Below, one piece after another: positions 6,633 through 14,274 of a stretch of 19,976 nucleotides of DNA (the first letter of the stretch is position 1; every line of letters begins with the position of its first letter). A model generated the notes under the pieces. The model was not told the origin of the DNA, searched no databases, and saw nothing but the letters and a program-made list of their open reading frames with translations. The stretch spans positions 1 through 19,976 of the forward strand of contig CAMCYM010000003.1 in assembly GCA_945883885.1 (NCBI GenBank), read 5' to 3'. The position numbers were made by a program, and so were the translations under genes. Source of the DNA: Chryseobacterium gleum (GTDB taxonomy: Bacteria > Bacteroidota > Bacteroidia > Flavobacteriales_D > Sanyastnellaceae).

Positions 6633-7985
6633 ATGGAAATCGCCATCATCGCGGTATTCGTTCTCGGCTACGCCTTCATTGCCTTCGAGCACTCGGTGCG
6701 CATCGACAAGGCCGCCACAGCCTTGCTCACGGGCACGTTGTGTTGGACGCTGTTCGTACTCGGCGCGGACGGGCCGCCGGCGCATTTGGCCGAGGCTTTT
6801 GCCCATGCCGGTGAAGGCGGACTGAAGGCCTTTTTCGAGCACCAACTGATGCACCATGTGCAGGAAATCGCCAGCATCCTGTTCTTCCTGCTGGGCGCGA
6901 TGACCATCGTGGAATTGGTGGATGCGCACCAAGGCTTCAAAGCCATCACGGACAAAATCGGCACCCGAAACAAGGTGAAACTGCTGTGGATCATCTCCAT
7001 TATCACCTTCTTCCTGTCTTCGGTGCTGGACAACCTCACGACGGCCATTGTGATGGTGTCTTTGTTGCGCAAGCTCATCGACGACAAGGAAACCCGCTGG
7101 TTCTTCGGCGGCATGGTGGTGCTGGCTGCGAATGCCGGTGGTGCCTGGTCGCCCATCGGAGACGTGACGACGACGATGTTGTGGATCGGTGGCCAAATCA
7201 CCACCGGAGGAATCATCTCTGCATTGTTCTTCCCAGCCATCACGGTCTTGCTGGTGCCGCTCGTCATTTTGTCGTTCCGCATGCGTGGAGAAGTGGAGCG
7301 CCCAGCAGTCAACGATGCTGGGGAGCAGTCAGGCATCGCGCCATGGGAGCGTACCGTGGCCCTGGTCCTCGGGGTGGGTGGCTTGCTGTTCGTGCCGGTG
7401 TTCAAGACCATCACGCATCTGCCTCCCTTCATGGGAATGATGCTGGCCCTCGCCGTGATGTGGGTGGCTACGGAGTTGATGCATCGCGGAAAAGACACGT
7501 CGGCAGGTCAAGGCATCAGCGTTCTCGCGGTGCTGCGCAAGGTGGACACTCCTTCGGTGTTGTTCTTCCTCGGCATCCTGCTCGCGGTAGCGGCATTGCA
7601 GGAAGTGGGTCACCTGCTTGCGGCTGCAAGTTGGTTGCGGGACACGTTCGGCAACGTCTACGCCATCAACACCGCCATCGGCTTCCTCAGTGCCATCGTA
7701 GACAACGTGCCACTGGTGGCCGCTTCAAAAGCGATGTACCCCATTGCGGCGGGGGAAGGGCTGAGCGCCTGGGATGCGATGTTCGTACAGGATGGGGCGT
7801 TCTGGGAATTGCAAGCCCTGTGCGCTGGGACGGGCGGCTCTATCCTGATCATCGGTTCTGCGGCCGGTGTGGCGGTGATGGGGCTCGAGAAGATTGACTT
7901 TATGTGGTACCTGAAGCGCGTGAGCTTGCTCGCGGCGCTGGGCTACCTCGGCGGCATTGCCGTCTACTGGTTGATGTTCGCCTGA
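6633..7985 (+). CDS. nhaD: Sodium:proton antiporter, NhaD type
   Basis: This inner-membrane antiporter of the ArsB/NhaD superfamily exchanges cytoplasmic Na+ (and probably Li+) for external protons, serving pH and salt homeostasis. The 450-residue product is highly hydrophobic, with about 11-12 predicted membrane spans. It carries the motifs I associate with NhaD: ALLTGTLCWT (30-39), FLSSVLDNLTTAIVMVSLLR (127-146, with D133 and N134 likely at the ion site), ANAGGAWSPIGDVTTTMLW (166-184), the internal-repeat counterpart AIVDNVPLVAASKAMYP (354-370) and GGSILIIGSAAG (401-412). The paired DN motifs in the two halves fit the inverted-repeat fold of the superfamily. The ATG at 6633 has no Shine-Dalgarno sequence, as usual for the phylum. 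The 91 bases to exbB hold no clear terminator, so read-through into the exbB-exbD-tonB-folC block is possible. Confidence 0.93.
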   Translation: MEIAIIAVFVLGYAFIAFEHSVRIDKAATALLTGTLCWTLFVLGADGPPAHLAEAFAHAGEGGLKAFFEHQLMHHVQEIASILFFLLGAMTIVELVDAHQGFKAITDKIGTRNKVKLLWIISIITFFLSSVLDNLTTAIVMVSLLRKLIDDKETRWFFGGMVVLAANAGGAWSPIGDVTTTMLWIGGQITTGGIISALFFPAITVLLVPLVILSFRMRGEVERPAVNDAGEQSGIAPWERTVALVLGVGGLLFVPVFKTITHLPPFMGMMLALAVMWVATELMHRGKDTSAGQGISVLAVLRKVDTPSVLFFLGILLAVAALQEVGHLLAAASWLRDTFGNVYAINTAIGFLSAIVDNVPLVAASKAMYPIAAGEGLSAWDAMFVQDGAFWELQALCAGTGGSILIIGSAAGVAVMGLEKIDFMWYLKRVSLLAALGYLGGIAVYWLMFA

Positions 7986-8076
7986 GCGGCCTGCGGGGTT
8001 GTTCACGGCTGCGGGTCGATAAGCGGGGCGCGGGGAGGCAGTTTGGCAGAATAATTGCGCGCATTTTTGCGTTCAC

Positions 8077-8772
8077 ATGCTGAATCTTATCTCCATGCTT
8101 TTCCAAATTCCCGCCGCAGACGTGGCCTCCGAGGCGGCTCCGGCCACCGAAGCCGTCAACTTGCTCGACCTGTTCATCGTCGGTGGCTGGTACATCATGG
8201 TGCCACTGGCGCTGATGTCCGTGGTCGCGGTGTATGTCTTCATCGAACGGTCGATGGCCATCCGCAAGGCGCGCACGGTGGCTCCGGATTTCATGCACCG
8301 CCTGCGCGACCACATCAGCCAAGGCAACTTTGCCTCCGCCCGCAACCTCTGCCACACCTCGAACACCCCGATGGCCCGCATGCTCGACAAGGGCATCAGC
8401 CGCATCGGCAAAGACCTCAAGGACATCGCCACCTCGATTGAGAACGTGGGCAAGCTCGAGGTCTACAACCTCGAACGCAACCTCCCCGCCCTCGCGACGG
8501 TCTCGGGCGCCGCGCCCATGATCGGCTTCCTCGGAACGGTCATCGGCATGGTCCAAGTCTTCGTCGCGATGGAGGCCGCCGGAACGGTCCGCGTCGAAGA
8601 CATCAGCTCCGGCACGAAGCAGGCGATGATCACGACAGTCTTCGGCTTGATCGTGGGCATTTTGGCCTACGTGGCTTACAACCACCTCGTAAGCAAGGTG
8701 AGCAAGGTGATCAACCAAATGGAGGCCACCTCCATCGAATTCCTGGACATCCTCGAAGAGCCCGCGCGATGA
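8077..8772 (+). CDS. exbB: MotA/TolQ/ExbB-family proton channel protein
   Basis: This is the inner-membrane channel subunit that, with ExbD, uses the proton motive force to drive TonB-dependent outer-membrane uptake or, in TolQR-like systems, envelope constriction. The 231-residue product has three membrane segments, at about 34-55, 137-160 and 184-204. The large cytoplasmic domain between the first two includes the motif MARMLDKGISRIGKD. The family signature GAAPMIGFLGTVIGMVQVF is at 144-162. The third helix begins SSGTKQAMITTVFGLIVGI. An alternative start at 8095 (MLFQIPAAD) is possible, since residues 1-30 are an unconserved leader. The stop overlaps the exbD start as ATGA, so translation is probably coupled. 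With ExbD and a TonB-like protein directly downstream, ExbB is a better name than TolQ or MotA. Confidence 0.93.
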   Translation: MLNLISMLFQIPAADVASEAAPATEAVNLLDLFIVGGWYIMVPLALMSVVAVYVFIERSMAIRKARTVAPDFMHRLRDHISQGNFASARNLCHTSNTPMARMLDKGISRIGKDLKDIATSIENVGKLEVYNLERNLPALATVSGAAPMIGFLGTVIGMVQVFVAMEAAGTVRVEDISSGTKQAMITTVFGLIVGILAYVAYNHLVSKVSKVINQMEATSIEFLDILEEPAR

Positions 8773-9179
8773 ACCTCGGACAGCGCACAAAAATCGAAGT
8801 CGGCGGCAACATGGCGTCCATGACGGACCTGGTGTTCCTGTTGCTGATCTTCTTCCTCATCCTCGCCACCATGGCGTCGAATGGGGTCAACGTGGAGCTT
8901 CCGAAAGCGAAGGGCACCACGGCGGTGACCCCGAAGCTGACCCTCAGCATCAAAGCGGACGGCTCGTACTACCTCAACGGCGGCTGGGTGGCCCACGAAG
9001 ACCTCGAAGGCCTCATCGCCGCACGCATGGGTGAGACGGAGAACACCATCATGTACCTCGAAGTCGACGCGAGCGTGCCCACGGGCTCGACGGTCGAGGT
9101 CATCGGGATGGCGAAGGCAAACAACTGGAAGGTGATGCTCGGCGCCTCGCCGATTTCCACCCCCGCAGCCGCTCCCTGA
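8769..9179 (+). CDS. exbD: ExbD/TolR-family biopolymer transport protein
   Basis: This is the partner of ExbB, a single-span inner-membrane protein with a periplasmic domain. At 136 residues it has the normal length. The single membrane helix is at about 19-36 and starts MTDLVFLLLIFFLIL; D20 is in the position of the essential proton-carrying Asp of ExbD/TolR. Upstream is the short cytoplasmic tail KIEVGGNMASM, typical of Bacteroidota ExbD. The periplasmic part has the family pattern LTLSIKADGSYYLNGG ... IMYLEVDASVPTGSTVEVI. The start ATG at 8769 overlaps the exbB stop by four bases, and the tonB-like gene begins four bases after its stop. Only one exbD copy is present here, whereas, from memory, many Bacteroidota carry two in a row. 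Confidence 0.94.
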   Translation: MNLGQRTKIEVGGNMASMTDLVFLLLIFFLILATMASNGVNVELPKAKGTTAVTPKLTLSIKADGSYYLNGGWVAHEDLEGLIAARMGETENTIMYLEVDASVPTGSTVEVIGMAKANNWKVMLGASPISTPAAAP

Positions 9180-9183
9180 CCCC

Positions 9184-9975
9184 ATGAATCCGGTCCTCGA
9201 ATCGGCCCGGGTGGCCCAAGAGCGCCGCGATGAACGCCGGGCAGCGGCGGTCACGGCCCTGCTCTTCGTGGTCCTCGCCGTGGCGGGCTGGTTCATCACG
9301 TTCTTCGAGGTCCCGGATCCGCCGTTAGGCACCCAGTTCGTGTCGGTGGGCCTGGCGGACTTCGGCATGGATCCGTCTGCGGGCGGCACCGACGAGAGCA
9401 AGAACCCGTCGAGCACCGTCGACAGCGACCGTGCCCCGGCGGACGCCTCCACGTCGAGCACCGCCTCCACCGCCGCCTCGGGGGCGGTCACCCAGTCCGA
9501 ATCGGAGGTGGCCGTCCGCACGTCCACCTCGCCGAACCCGTCTTCGACCACGGGCGATGCCCGCCGGGTGAACGACCGGCTTGCGCAGCGGCTCGGAGCG
9601 CTGTCCAGCCCGGGCGGAGGGGGTTCCGATGGGCGGACCCAAGGTACTGGCAACGAGGGCAATCCACTCGGCAAAATCGACGGTTCAGGCGTGATCAGAG
9701 GCGATGGATTTGAAGCGGGTCTAGACGGAGGAGAACTGGTCGGCAGGCCCCGACTTGAGGAGGATCCGACGCGTTCGGGGACCATCCGGTTAGACATCGT
9801 TGTCGATGCCGCAGGCAAAGTGAAGGAAGCGCGATTCAACAGATCAGGCTCCACCTTTTCAGATGCGCGGCACATCGAGCTGGCGCGGAAGGCGGCATTC
9901 ACGGCCTCGTTTACGCCGAATCCCGGCAAGGTGCGCAGGCACGGCTGGATCAACATCCGTTTCGAGCTCGAATGA
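9184..9975 (+). CDS. TonB-like energy transducer
   Basis: This protein is predicted to span the inner membrane and periplasm and to carry ExbB/ExbD-derived energy to outer-membrane receptors. Of its 263 residues, 1-20 are cytoplasmic and charged and 21-41 form one membrane helix (AAVTALLFVVLAVAGWFITFF). Residues 43-195 are a low-complexity linker rich in Ser, Thr, Ala and Gly (STASTAASGAVTQ, SSPGGGGSDG). Residues about 198-263 form a TonB C-terminal-like domain: TIRLDIVVDAAGKVKEARF, then ELARKAAFTASFTPNPGKV, ending WINIRFELE. The linker lacks the Pro-Lys/Pro-Glu repeats of classical TonB, and the YP motif is missing. The assignment therefore rests on topology, domain pattern and position after exbD. 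The stop overlaps the folC start (ATGA). The divergent linker leaves room for a Tol-type or dedicated envelope role. Confidence 0.82.
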   Translation: MNPVLESARVAQERRDERRAAAVTALLFVVLAVAGWFITFFEVPDPPLGTQFVSVGLADFGMDPSAGGTDESKNPSSTVDSDRAPADASTSSTASTAASGAVTQSESEVAVRTSTSPNPSSTTGDARRVNDRLAQRLGALSSPGGGGSDGRTQGTGNEGNPLGKIDGSGVIRGDGFEAGLDGGELVGRPRLEEDPTRSGTIRLDIVVDAAGKVKEARFNRSGSTFSDARHIELARKAAFTASFTPNPGKVRRHGWINIRFELE

Positions 9976-11216
9976 CCTACGCGGAGGCGTGTGACTTCCT
10001 GTTCCACCGCCTGCCCATGTTCCAACGCGACGGGGCGGCGGCGTACAAGCCGGATTTGCGTGCGACCTTGCATTTGCTCGCGTGTGCGGGCAATCCGCTC
10101 ATCGGAGAGGGCGGAAGCGAGCTGCCCGTCGTGCACGTGGCCGGCACGAACGGCAAGGGCTCGGTCTGCCATCTCGTCGCGGCTTCCTTGACTGCCTCCG
10201 GTCGGCGCACGGGCCTTTTCACCTCGCCGCACTTGCGGGACTTTCGTGAGCGGATCCGCGTGGACGGACAGCAGATCCCGGAAGAGGGGGTGGTGGAATT
10301 TCTCGAACAGCACTTCGCATGCGCCGAGAACGGGCCGAGGCCATCGTCCTTTTTTGAGTGGACGTTTGCCCTGGCCATGTGGTGGTTTCGCAGGGCGGGG
10401 GTCGAGGTGGCGGTGCTGGAAACCGGGATGGGCGGTCGGCTCGATTCCACCAACGTAGTCCGGGCCCCTTGGGTCACGGCCATCACGAACGTGGGCCTCG
10501 ATCACCAGCAATTCCTCGGGCCGGACGTGCGCACCATCGCGGGTGAAAAGGCAGGCATCCTCAAGGACGGACGGCCGGTGGTGGTGGGACGCATGCGCCC
10601 GGAAGCGCTTTCTGTCGTGCTGGAACACGCGCTGCGCACGGGCTCGGAGGTGCACTATGCGGAGACCGCCGCAGAACCTCGCCTGCCCGACGAAGGCCCG
10701 TACCAAACAGAAAACCGAGCCACCGCCCGCAAGGTCCTCGAAGTCCTTTCGACCCTCCCTGAATGGGACCGCAGTCGGCCCTGTGTGCTCGCCGACACCG
10801 CACTCCCAGCGACCGGCCACTTCGGGCGTTGGCAGTGGCTTCCGGACACGCCTTCGGGAGCGCGCGTGCTCGCAGATTGCGCGCACAACGTGGACGGGCT
10901 GGCCGCACTTTTCAGCAACCTGCCCGAGGCGATCGCCCTGCACATCGTCTTCGGGACGGTGTCGGACAAGGACCTCAGCGGCGTGTTTCCGCTGTTGCCC
11001 CAGGCAGCCCGTTTTTACTTCTGTGCGTCGGACATTCCGCGGGCCCTGCCTGCGGCGGAACTGGCCCGCCAGGCAAAAGAGCAAGGACTCGAAGGCACCT
11101 CATACGCTTCCGTCGCGGAGGCCTATGCAGCGGCCCGGGCGGAGGCACAAGCCGGGTCGCTTGTGCTGATCACGGGATCGATCTTCGTGGTGGCCGAGGC
11201 CCTTCCGCAGGGCTGA
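9972..11216 (+). CDS. folC: Folylpolyglutamate synthase / dihydrofolate synthase
   Basis: FolC attaches glutamate to dihydropteroate and/or further glutamates to reduced folates using ATP, in the cytoplasm, which retains folates in the cell. The 414-residue product has the Mur-ligase-type layout. Visible: P-loop HVAGTNGKGSV at 55-65, TSPHLRDFRERIRVDG at 84-99 (folate/omega loop region), LETGMGGRLDSTN at 149-161, ITNVGLDHQQFLG at 171-183, and GEKAGILK at 191-198 containing the lysine that is carbamylated in this family. The C-terminal domain has DCAHNVDGLAAL and HIVFGTVSDKDL, the usual ligase motifs. The start overlaps the tonB-like stop by four bases, so it is coupled to a functionally unrelated membrane operon; I recall the same arrangement in other Bacteroidota. 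The gene converges on the next one with only nine bases between stops. Confidence 0.95.
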   Translation: MTYAEACDFLFHRLPMFQRDGAAAYKPDLRATLHLLACAGNPLIGEGGSELPVVHVAGTNGKGSVCHLVAASLTASGRRTGLFTSPHLRDFRERIRVDGQQIPEEGVVEFLEQHFACAENGPRPSSFFEWTFALAMWWFRRAGVEVAVLETGMGGRLDSTNVVRAPWVTAITNVGLDHQQFLGPDVRTIAGEKAGILKDGRPVVVGRMRPEALSVVLEHALRTGSEVHYAETAAEPRLPDEGPYQTENRATARKVLEVLSTLPEWDRSRPCVLADTALPATGHFGRWQWLPDTPSGARVLADCAHNVDGLAALFSNLPEAIALHIVFGTVSDKDLSGVFPLLPQAARFYFCASDIPRALPAAELARQAKEQGLEGTSYASVAEAYAAARAEAQAGSLVLITGSIFVVAEALPQG

Positions 11217-11225
11217 ACGAAGGGC

Positions 11226-11816
11226 TTACTTTTTCGGTTTGAACGCCACGTTCGTGGCGACTTCGATGCGGTTCGGAAGCACCTGGATGGTGCAGCGATT
11301 CGGGATGGCTGCGATGGTGCGGACCGTGCCGTCGGGCATTTCGAAGTCGAGGGAGTTTTGCAGGGTGAGCGGTCCTTCGAAGGTGAACGGCGTGGTGAGG
11401 TAATCCGCGATTTGGAGGCGCTTGATGACCCACCGGCGGCCGAAGGCGTTCACGGCGATTTCGAAGGGCGCGTCCACGACTTGGACCGAGATGAGGTTCG
11501 ATTTCTCGTTGTACCGGATGGCCACTTTGCCGCGCACCTCGTCCGTGTAGGTCCCGAAGTCCGTTTCCACCCGGGCTTGGGTGAGGAAGGCCGCGCTGTC
11601 CTTTTCGAGTTCGATGTGCATGCCGGTGAGCGTCCAGGTAAGGGTCCGGTCGATGAACATCAATTCGTACTCCTCCGTGCCCTTGAACTCGCCGAGGGCC
11701 GCGAAGAGGTTGTTCAGCGTGCGTTCATGCAACGTGACGATGAGGTCGCTTTGGGCCTGGGCCAGCGGGCTTGCCGCAAGGAGGAGGAAGAGGAAGATGG
11801 GGCGCATGCGGGCCAA
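11226..11816 (-). CDS. Exported protein of unknown function
   Basis: I do not recognise the family. The 196-residue product begins with a clear signal peptide (basic MARMR, hydrophobic FLFLLLAAS, then PLAQAQ as probable cleavage region), so it should be exported to the periplasm or beyond. The mature part alternates short beta-strand-like segments (LTWTLTGMHIELEKDSAAFL, GKVAIRYNEKSNLISVQVVD, TIQVLPNRIEVATNVAF) and has no Cys, no membrane span and no visible catalytic motif. The pattern suggests a small beta-rich lipid- or polymer-binding domain, but that is a guess. The start at 11816 leaves one base after the gpmI stop; the fourth codon (MRPIFLF, 11807) would serve equally well. It is the last gene of the leftward run and converges with folC without an obvious terminator. 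Confidence 0.82.
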   Translation of the reverse strand: MARMRPIFLFLLLAASPLAQAQSDLIVTLHERTLNNLFAALGEFKGTEEYELMFIDRTLTWTLTGMHIELEKDSAAFLTQARVETDFGTYTDEVRGKVAIRYNEKSNLISVQVVDAPFEIAVNAFGRRWVIKRLQIADYLTTPFTFEGPLTLQNSLDFEMPDGTVRTIAAIPNRCTIQVLPNRIEVATNVAFKPKK

Positions 11817-11817
11817 A

Positions 11818-13341
11818 TCAAATCAACGAGCGCCCGGTCATCGCGTCCGGCTGTGGGAGCCCGAGAATGCGGAGCAGGGTGGGTGCGACATCCGGGAGGG
11901 AGCCGTCCCGCACCGCCGTGATGCCGGGGGCGTGGACGATGACGGGGACGGGATGGGTGGTGTGGGCGGTGTGCGGCGTGCCGTCCGGGTTGCGGGCGAG
12001 GTCGGCGTTGCCGTGGTCCGCGAGCACGACCCACGCGTAGCCACCGGCCTCCGCCGCGTCGAGTACTTTGCCGAGGCACGCGTCAGTGAACTCCACGGCT
12101 GCGACGATGGCCTCGAACACGCCCGTGTGGCCCACCATGTCGGGGTTTGCGAAGTTGAGGCAGACGAAATCTGCCTGGCCTGCGCGCAGTTCGGGCACGA
12201 GGGTGGAAGTCAGTTCTGCCGCGCTCATGGCCGGGGCGAGGTCGTACGTGGCCACCTTCGGGCTGCTCGCCATCAACCGGCGCTCCCCGGGAAACGGTTC
12301 TTCGCGCCCGCCGCTGAAGAAGTAGGTCACGTGCGGATACTTCTCCGTTTCTGCGATCCGGATTTGGGTGCGGCCGGCGGCCGCAACGACCTCTCCCAGC
12401 GTCTCCGCGAGGTTCGGCTTGTCGTAAAGCACGTGGATGTTCGTCCACCGCTCGTCGTAGCGCGTCATGGTCGTGTAGTGCAGCGGCAGGGCCTGCATCC
12501 CGTGCTCCGGGAAGTCTGAGATGGCCAGCGCCTCGGTGATTTCGCGGCACCGGTCGGTCCGGAAGTTGAAGCAGAGCACCGCATCGCCCGGGCGGATGCA
12601 GCCTGCTGCCGGATCCGTCCCGACGGTGAACGGCTCGATGAATTCGTCCGTAGTGCCTGCTGCGTAGGCTGCGGCGATGCCGGCATCCGCACGCGCGAAC
12701 TGAGCTCCTTCGCCCTGAACGAGTGTGCGGTAGCTCCGCGCGATGCGTTCCCAACGCCGATCCCGGTCCATGGCGTAGTACCGGCCGTGGACGCTGGCAA
12801 TCCGCCCCCCGGTTCGGTCCAGAACGGCTTGTAAATCTGCGAGGTAGCCGCGCCCTGTCGAGGGGGCGGTGTCGCGGCCGTCTGTGAAAGCATGGACGAG
12901 GACTTCGATGCCAGCGGCGGCGGCGGCTTCGCACAGGGCGTGCAGATGGGCCTGTTGGGAATGGACGCCACCGCGCGAGACGAGTCCGAGGAGGTGCAAG
13001 CGGCCACCGGCTGCACGCGCGGCGTCAAATGCGGCAAGCAGGGCGGGTTCGTGGGCGATGGAGCCGTCTTCTACGGCGCGGTCGATGCGCAGGAGGTCTT
13101 GGTAGACGACGCGGCCGGCGCCGAGGTGCATGTGGCCGACCTCGCTGTTCCCCATTTGGCCTTCGGGAAGGCCGACAAAGCCGCTGTCCGTGCGCAGGGT
13201 GGCATGCGGATGCGTGCGCAGCAGCCGGTCCATGACGGGTGTTTTTGCCACATGGATGGCGTTGTTCGGGCCATCGGGGCCGAGGCCCCAACCGTCCAGG
13301 ACGACGAGCAAAGCGCGGGGAGCGAGCGGAGTAAGGGGCAT
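11818..13341 (-). CDS. gpmI: 2,3-bisphosphoglycerate-independent phosphoglycerate mutase
   Basis: This enzyme interconverts 3- and 2-phosphoglycerate in glycolysis and gluconeogenesis through a phosphoserine intermediate and needs two metal ions (usually Mn2+). The start at 13341 gives MPLTPLAPRALLVVLDGWGL and a 507-residue protein, the usual size; an upstream extension would run through the histidine kinase gene. Visible motifs: VVLDGWG (13-19, metal-binding D16), GQMGNSEVGH (61-70, S66 as the phosphorylated Ser), SRGGVHSQQ (122-130), FTDGRDT (152-158), MVGHTG in the C-terminal third, VLADHGNAD ending at 447 and HTTHPVP around 460-466, which complete the two-metal alkaline-phosphatase-type site. 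It starts two bases after the histidine kinase stop, so the two are surely co-transcribed. Confidence 0.96.
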   Translation of the reverse strand: MPLTPLAPRALLVVLDGWGLGPDGPNNAIHVAKTPVMDRLLRTHPHATLRTDSGFVGLPEGQMGNSEVGHMHLGAGRVVYQDLLRIDRAVEDGSIAHEPALLAAFDAARAAGGRLHLLGLVSRGGVHSQQAHLHALCEAAAAAGIEVLVHAFTDGRDTAPSTGRGYLADLQAVLDRTGGRIASVHGRYYAMDRDRRWERIARSYRTLVQGEGAQFARADAGIAAAYAAGTTDEFIEPFTVGTDPAAGCIRPGDAVLCFNFRTDRCREITEALAISDFPEHGMQALPLHYTTMTRYDERWTNIHVLYDKPNLAETLGEVVAAAGRTQIRIAETEKYPHVTYFFSGGREEPFPGERRLMASSPKVATYDLAPAMSAAELTSTLVPELRAGQADFVCLNFANPDMVGHTGVFEAIVAAVEFTDACLGKVLDAAEAGGYAWVVLADHGNADLARNPDGTPHTAHTTHPVPVIVHAPGITAVRDGSLPDVAPTLLRILGLPQPDAMTGRSLI

Positions 13342-13343
13342 GT

Positions 13344-14267
13344 TCAGGAGAGGGGAATACGGGTGAGGATGCGGGTGCCAGGTCCCGGACGGGCATCGCG
13401 GATGCTGAGGCTGCCGCGGTGGAGCCGCAGGATCGAGTCGGCGAGGTACAGGCCCAGGCCTGTGCCGCCGTCGGTGCGCTCGCCTGGGCGTTCCAGCCGG
13501 CGGAACGGTTCGATCACGTGCCGCCGGTCCGCCGGGGGAATCCCAGGTCCAGCATCGGTGACAGCCACTTCGAGGTGCGCACGCGTGCCTTCCGCATCGA
13601 CGAATACATCGTGGTCGCTGTATTTGAGGGCGTTTTCGATGAGGTTTTCCCAAACGAGTTCCAGCGCTTCCGCATCGCCGGTGGCGGTCGGTGGCAGGTC
13701 GGCATGCCGCACGTGGACACGCCGGTCCGGGTAGGCAGCGGAGGCCTTTGCGACCGCAGACTGCACCAGGTCCGCCGGGCAGAACGGGGCGCGGACCGGG
13801 TCCGAGGGGCGCGAGAACCGCGCCGAAGCCAGCAGGTCCGTGATGCGGCGGTCGAGCCGTGCATTTGCCTTCGACGCTTCCGTGAGGAGTTCCCGCGTGG
13901 TGGCGGCATCGAGGGGGCGTTGCAGGATGGTTTGGAGCGCGAGCCGGGTGGTGGCAATCGGGGTTTTCAGCTCGTGCGTCACGGCGAGCAGGAAGTTGCG
14001 TTCCCGCAGGGCGGCCCGCAGCTCGCGCCGCGTCGAGCGCTCGATCATCCACCATCCGGACACGAGCAGCACGAAGAAGACGGTTCCCTCGCCGACCACC
14101 ATCCACGTCGACGGCGCTTCGAACAGGCCCACCGCCGGCTCGCCGCGCGCCTCCCGCAGCGCAGCGCCCTGCACCACCAGCAGCCGCGCCCACCAAAAAA
14201 ACTGCAGCAGCACATACCCCCCGAGCAGGTACACAAGTCGATTTCTGTTCTTCGCGCGGCGTGGCAT
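13344..14267 (-). CDS. Membrane sensor histidine kinase, no partner regulator nearby
   Basis: This is a two-component sensor kinase, 307 residues from the ATG at 14267. The start was chosen because it opens on a basic tail followed directly by a membrane helix; longer starts overlap the methyltransferase gene. Layout: membrane helix 1 at about 11-31, a short extracytoplasmic loop of about 25 residues, helix 2 at about 56-75, then a coiled linker. The HisKA domain has H-box LLAVTHELKTPIATTRLA (H98 phosphoacceptor). The ATPase domain has N-box WENLIENALKYS (206-217), G1 VTDAGPGIPP (D238), F-box IEPFRRLERPGE and G2 GGTGLGLYLADS. All catalytic motifs are intact. The tiny loop argues for sensing within the membrane or through a partner protein. 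No response regulator is encoded in the window. The gene lies 7 bases after the methyltransferase stop and 2 bases before gpmI. Confidence 0.93.
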   Translation of the reverse strand: MPRRAKNRNRLVYLLGGYVLLQFFWWARLLVVQGAALREARGEPAVGLFEAPSTWMVVGEGTVFFVLLVSGWWMIERSTRRELRAALRERNFLLAVTHELKTPIATTRLALQTILQRPLDAATTRELLTEASKANARLDRRITDLLASARFSRPSDPVRAPFCPADLVQSAVAKASAAYPDRRVHVRHADLPPTATGDAEALELVWENLIENALKYSDHDVFVDAEGTRAHLEVAVTDAGPGIPPADRRHVIEPFRRLERPGERTDGGTGLGLYLADSILRLHRGSLSIRDARPGPGTRILTRIPLS

Positions 14268-14274
14268 GGCAATC

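Noticed and set aside
5282..6649. 455-codon minus-strand frame opposite the amino-acid dehydrogenase
   Set aside because: It is antisense to a gene with intact catalytic motifs. The product is His/Arg/Gly-rich without family features, and it spans an intergenic hairpin.
8043..8069. Promoter-like TTG and CATTTTTG before exbB
   Set aside because: The spacing is only 16 bases and the -7 box starts CA rather than TA, so it falls short of the Bacteroidota consensus.
8676..11084. Open frame of about 800 codons on the minus strand
   Set aside because: It runs antisense to exbB, exbD, tonB and folC, all of which have clear family motifs. GC-rich third positions remove stop codons from this frame, and the translation is low-complexity with no recognisable domain.
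11199..11234. Terminator-like hairpin and T-run at the end of folC
   Set aside because: The 5-bp stem lies inside the coding sequence and the T-run is about 16 bases away, so the two do not form an intrinsic terminator.
13342..14196. Long N-terminal extension of gpmI
   Set aside because: It would read through the histidine kinase gene in another frame and exceed the family length by about 285 residues. The ATG at 13341 starts exactly at the known N-terminal motif.
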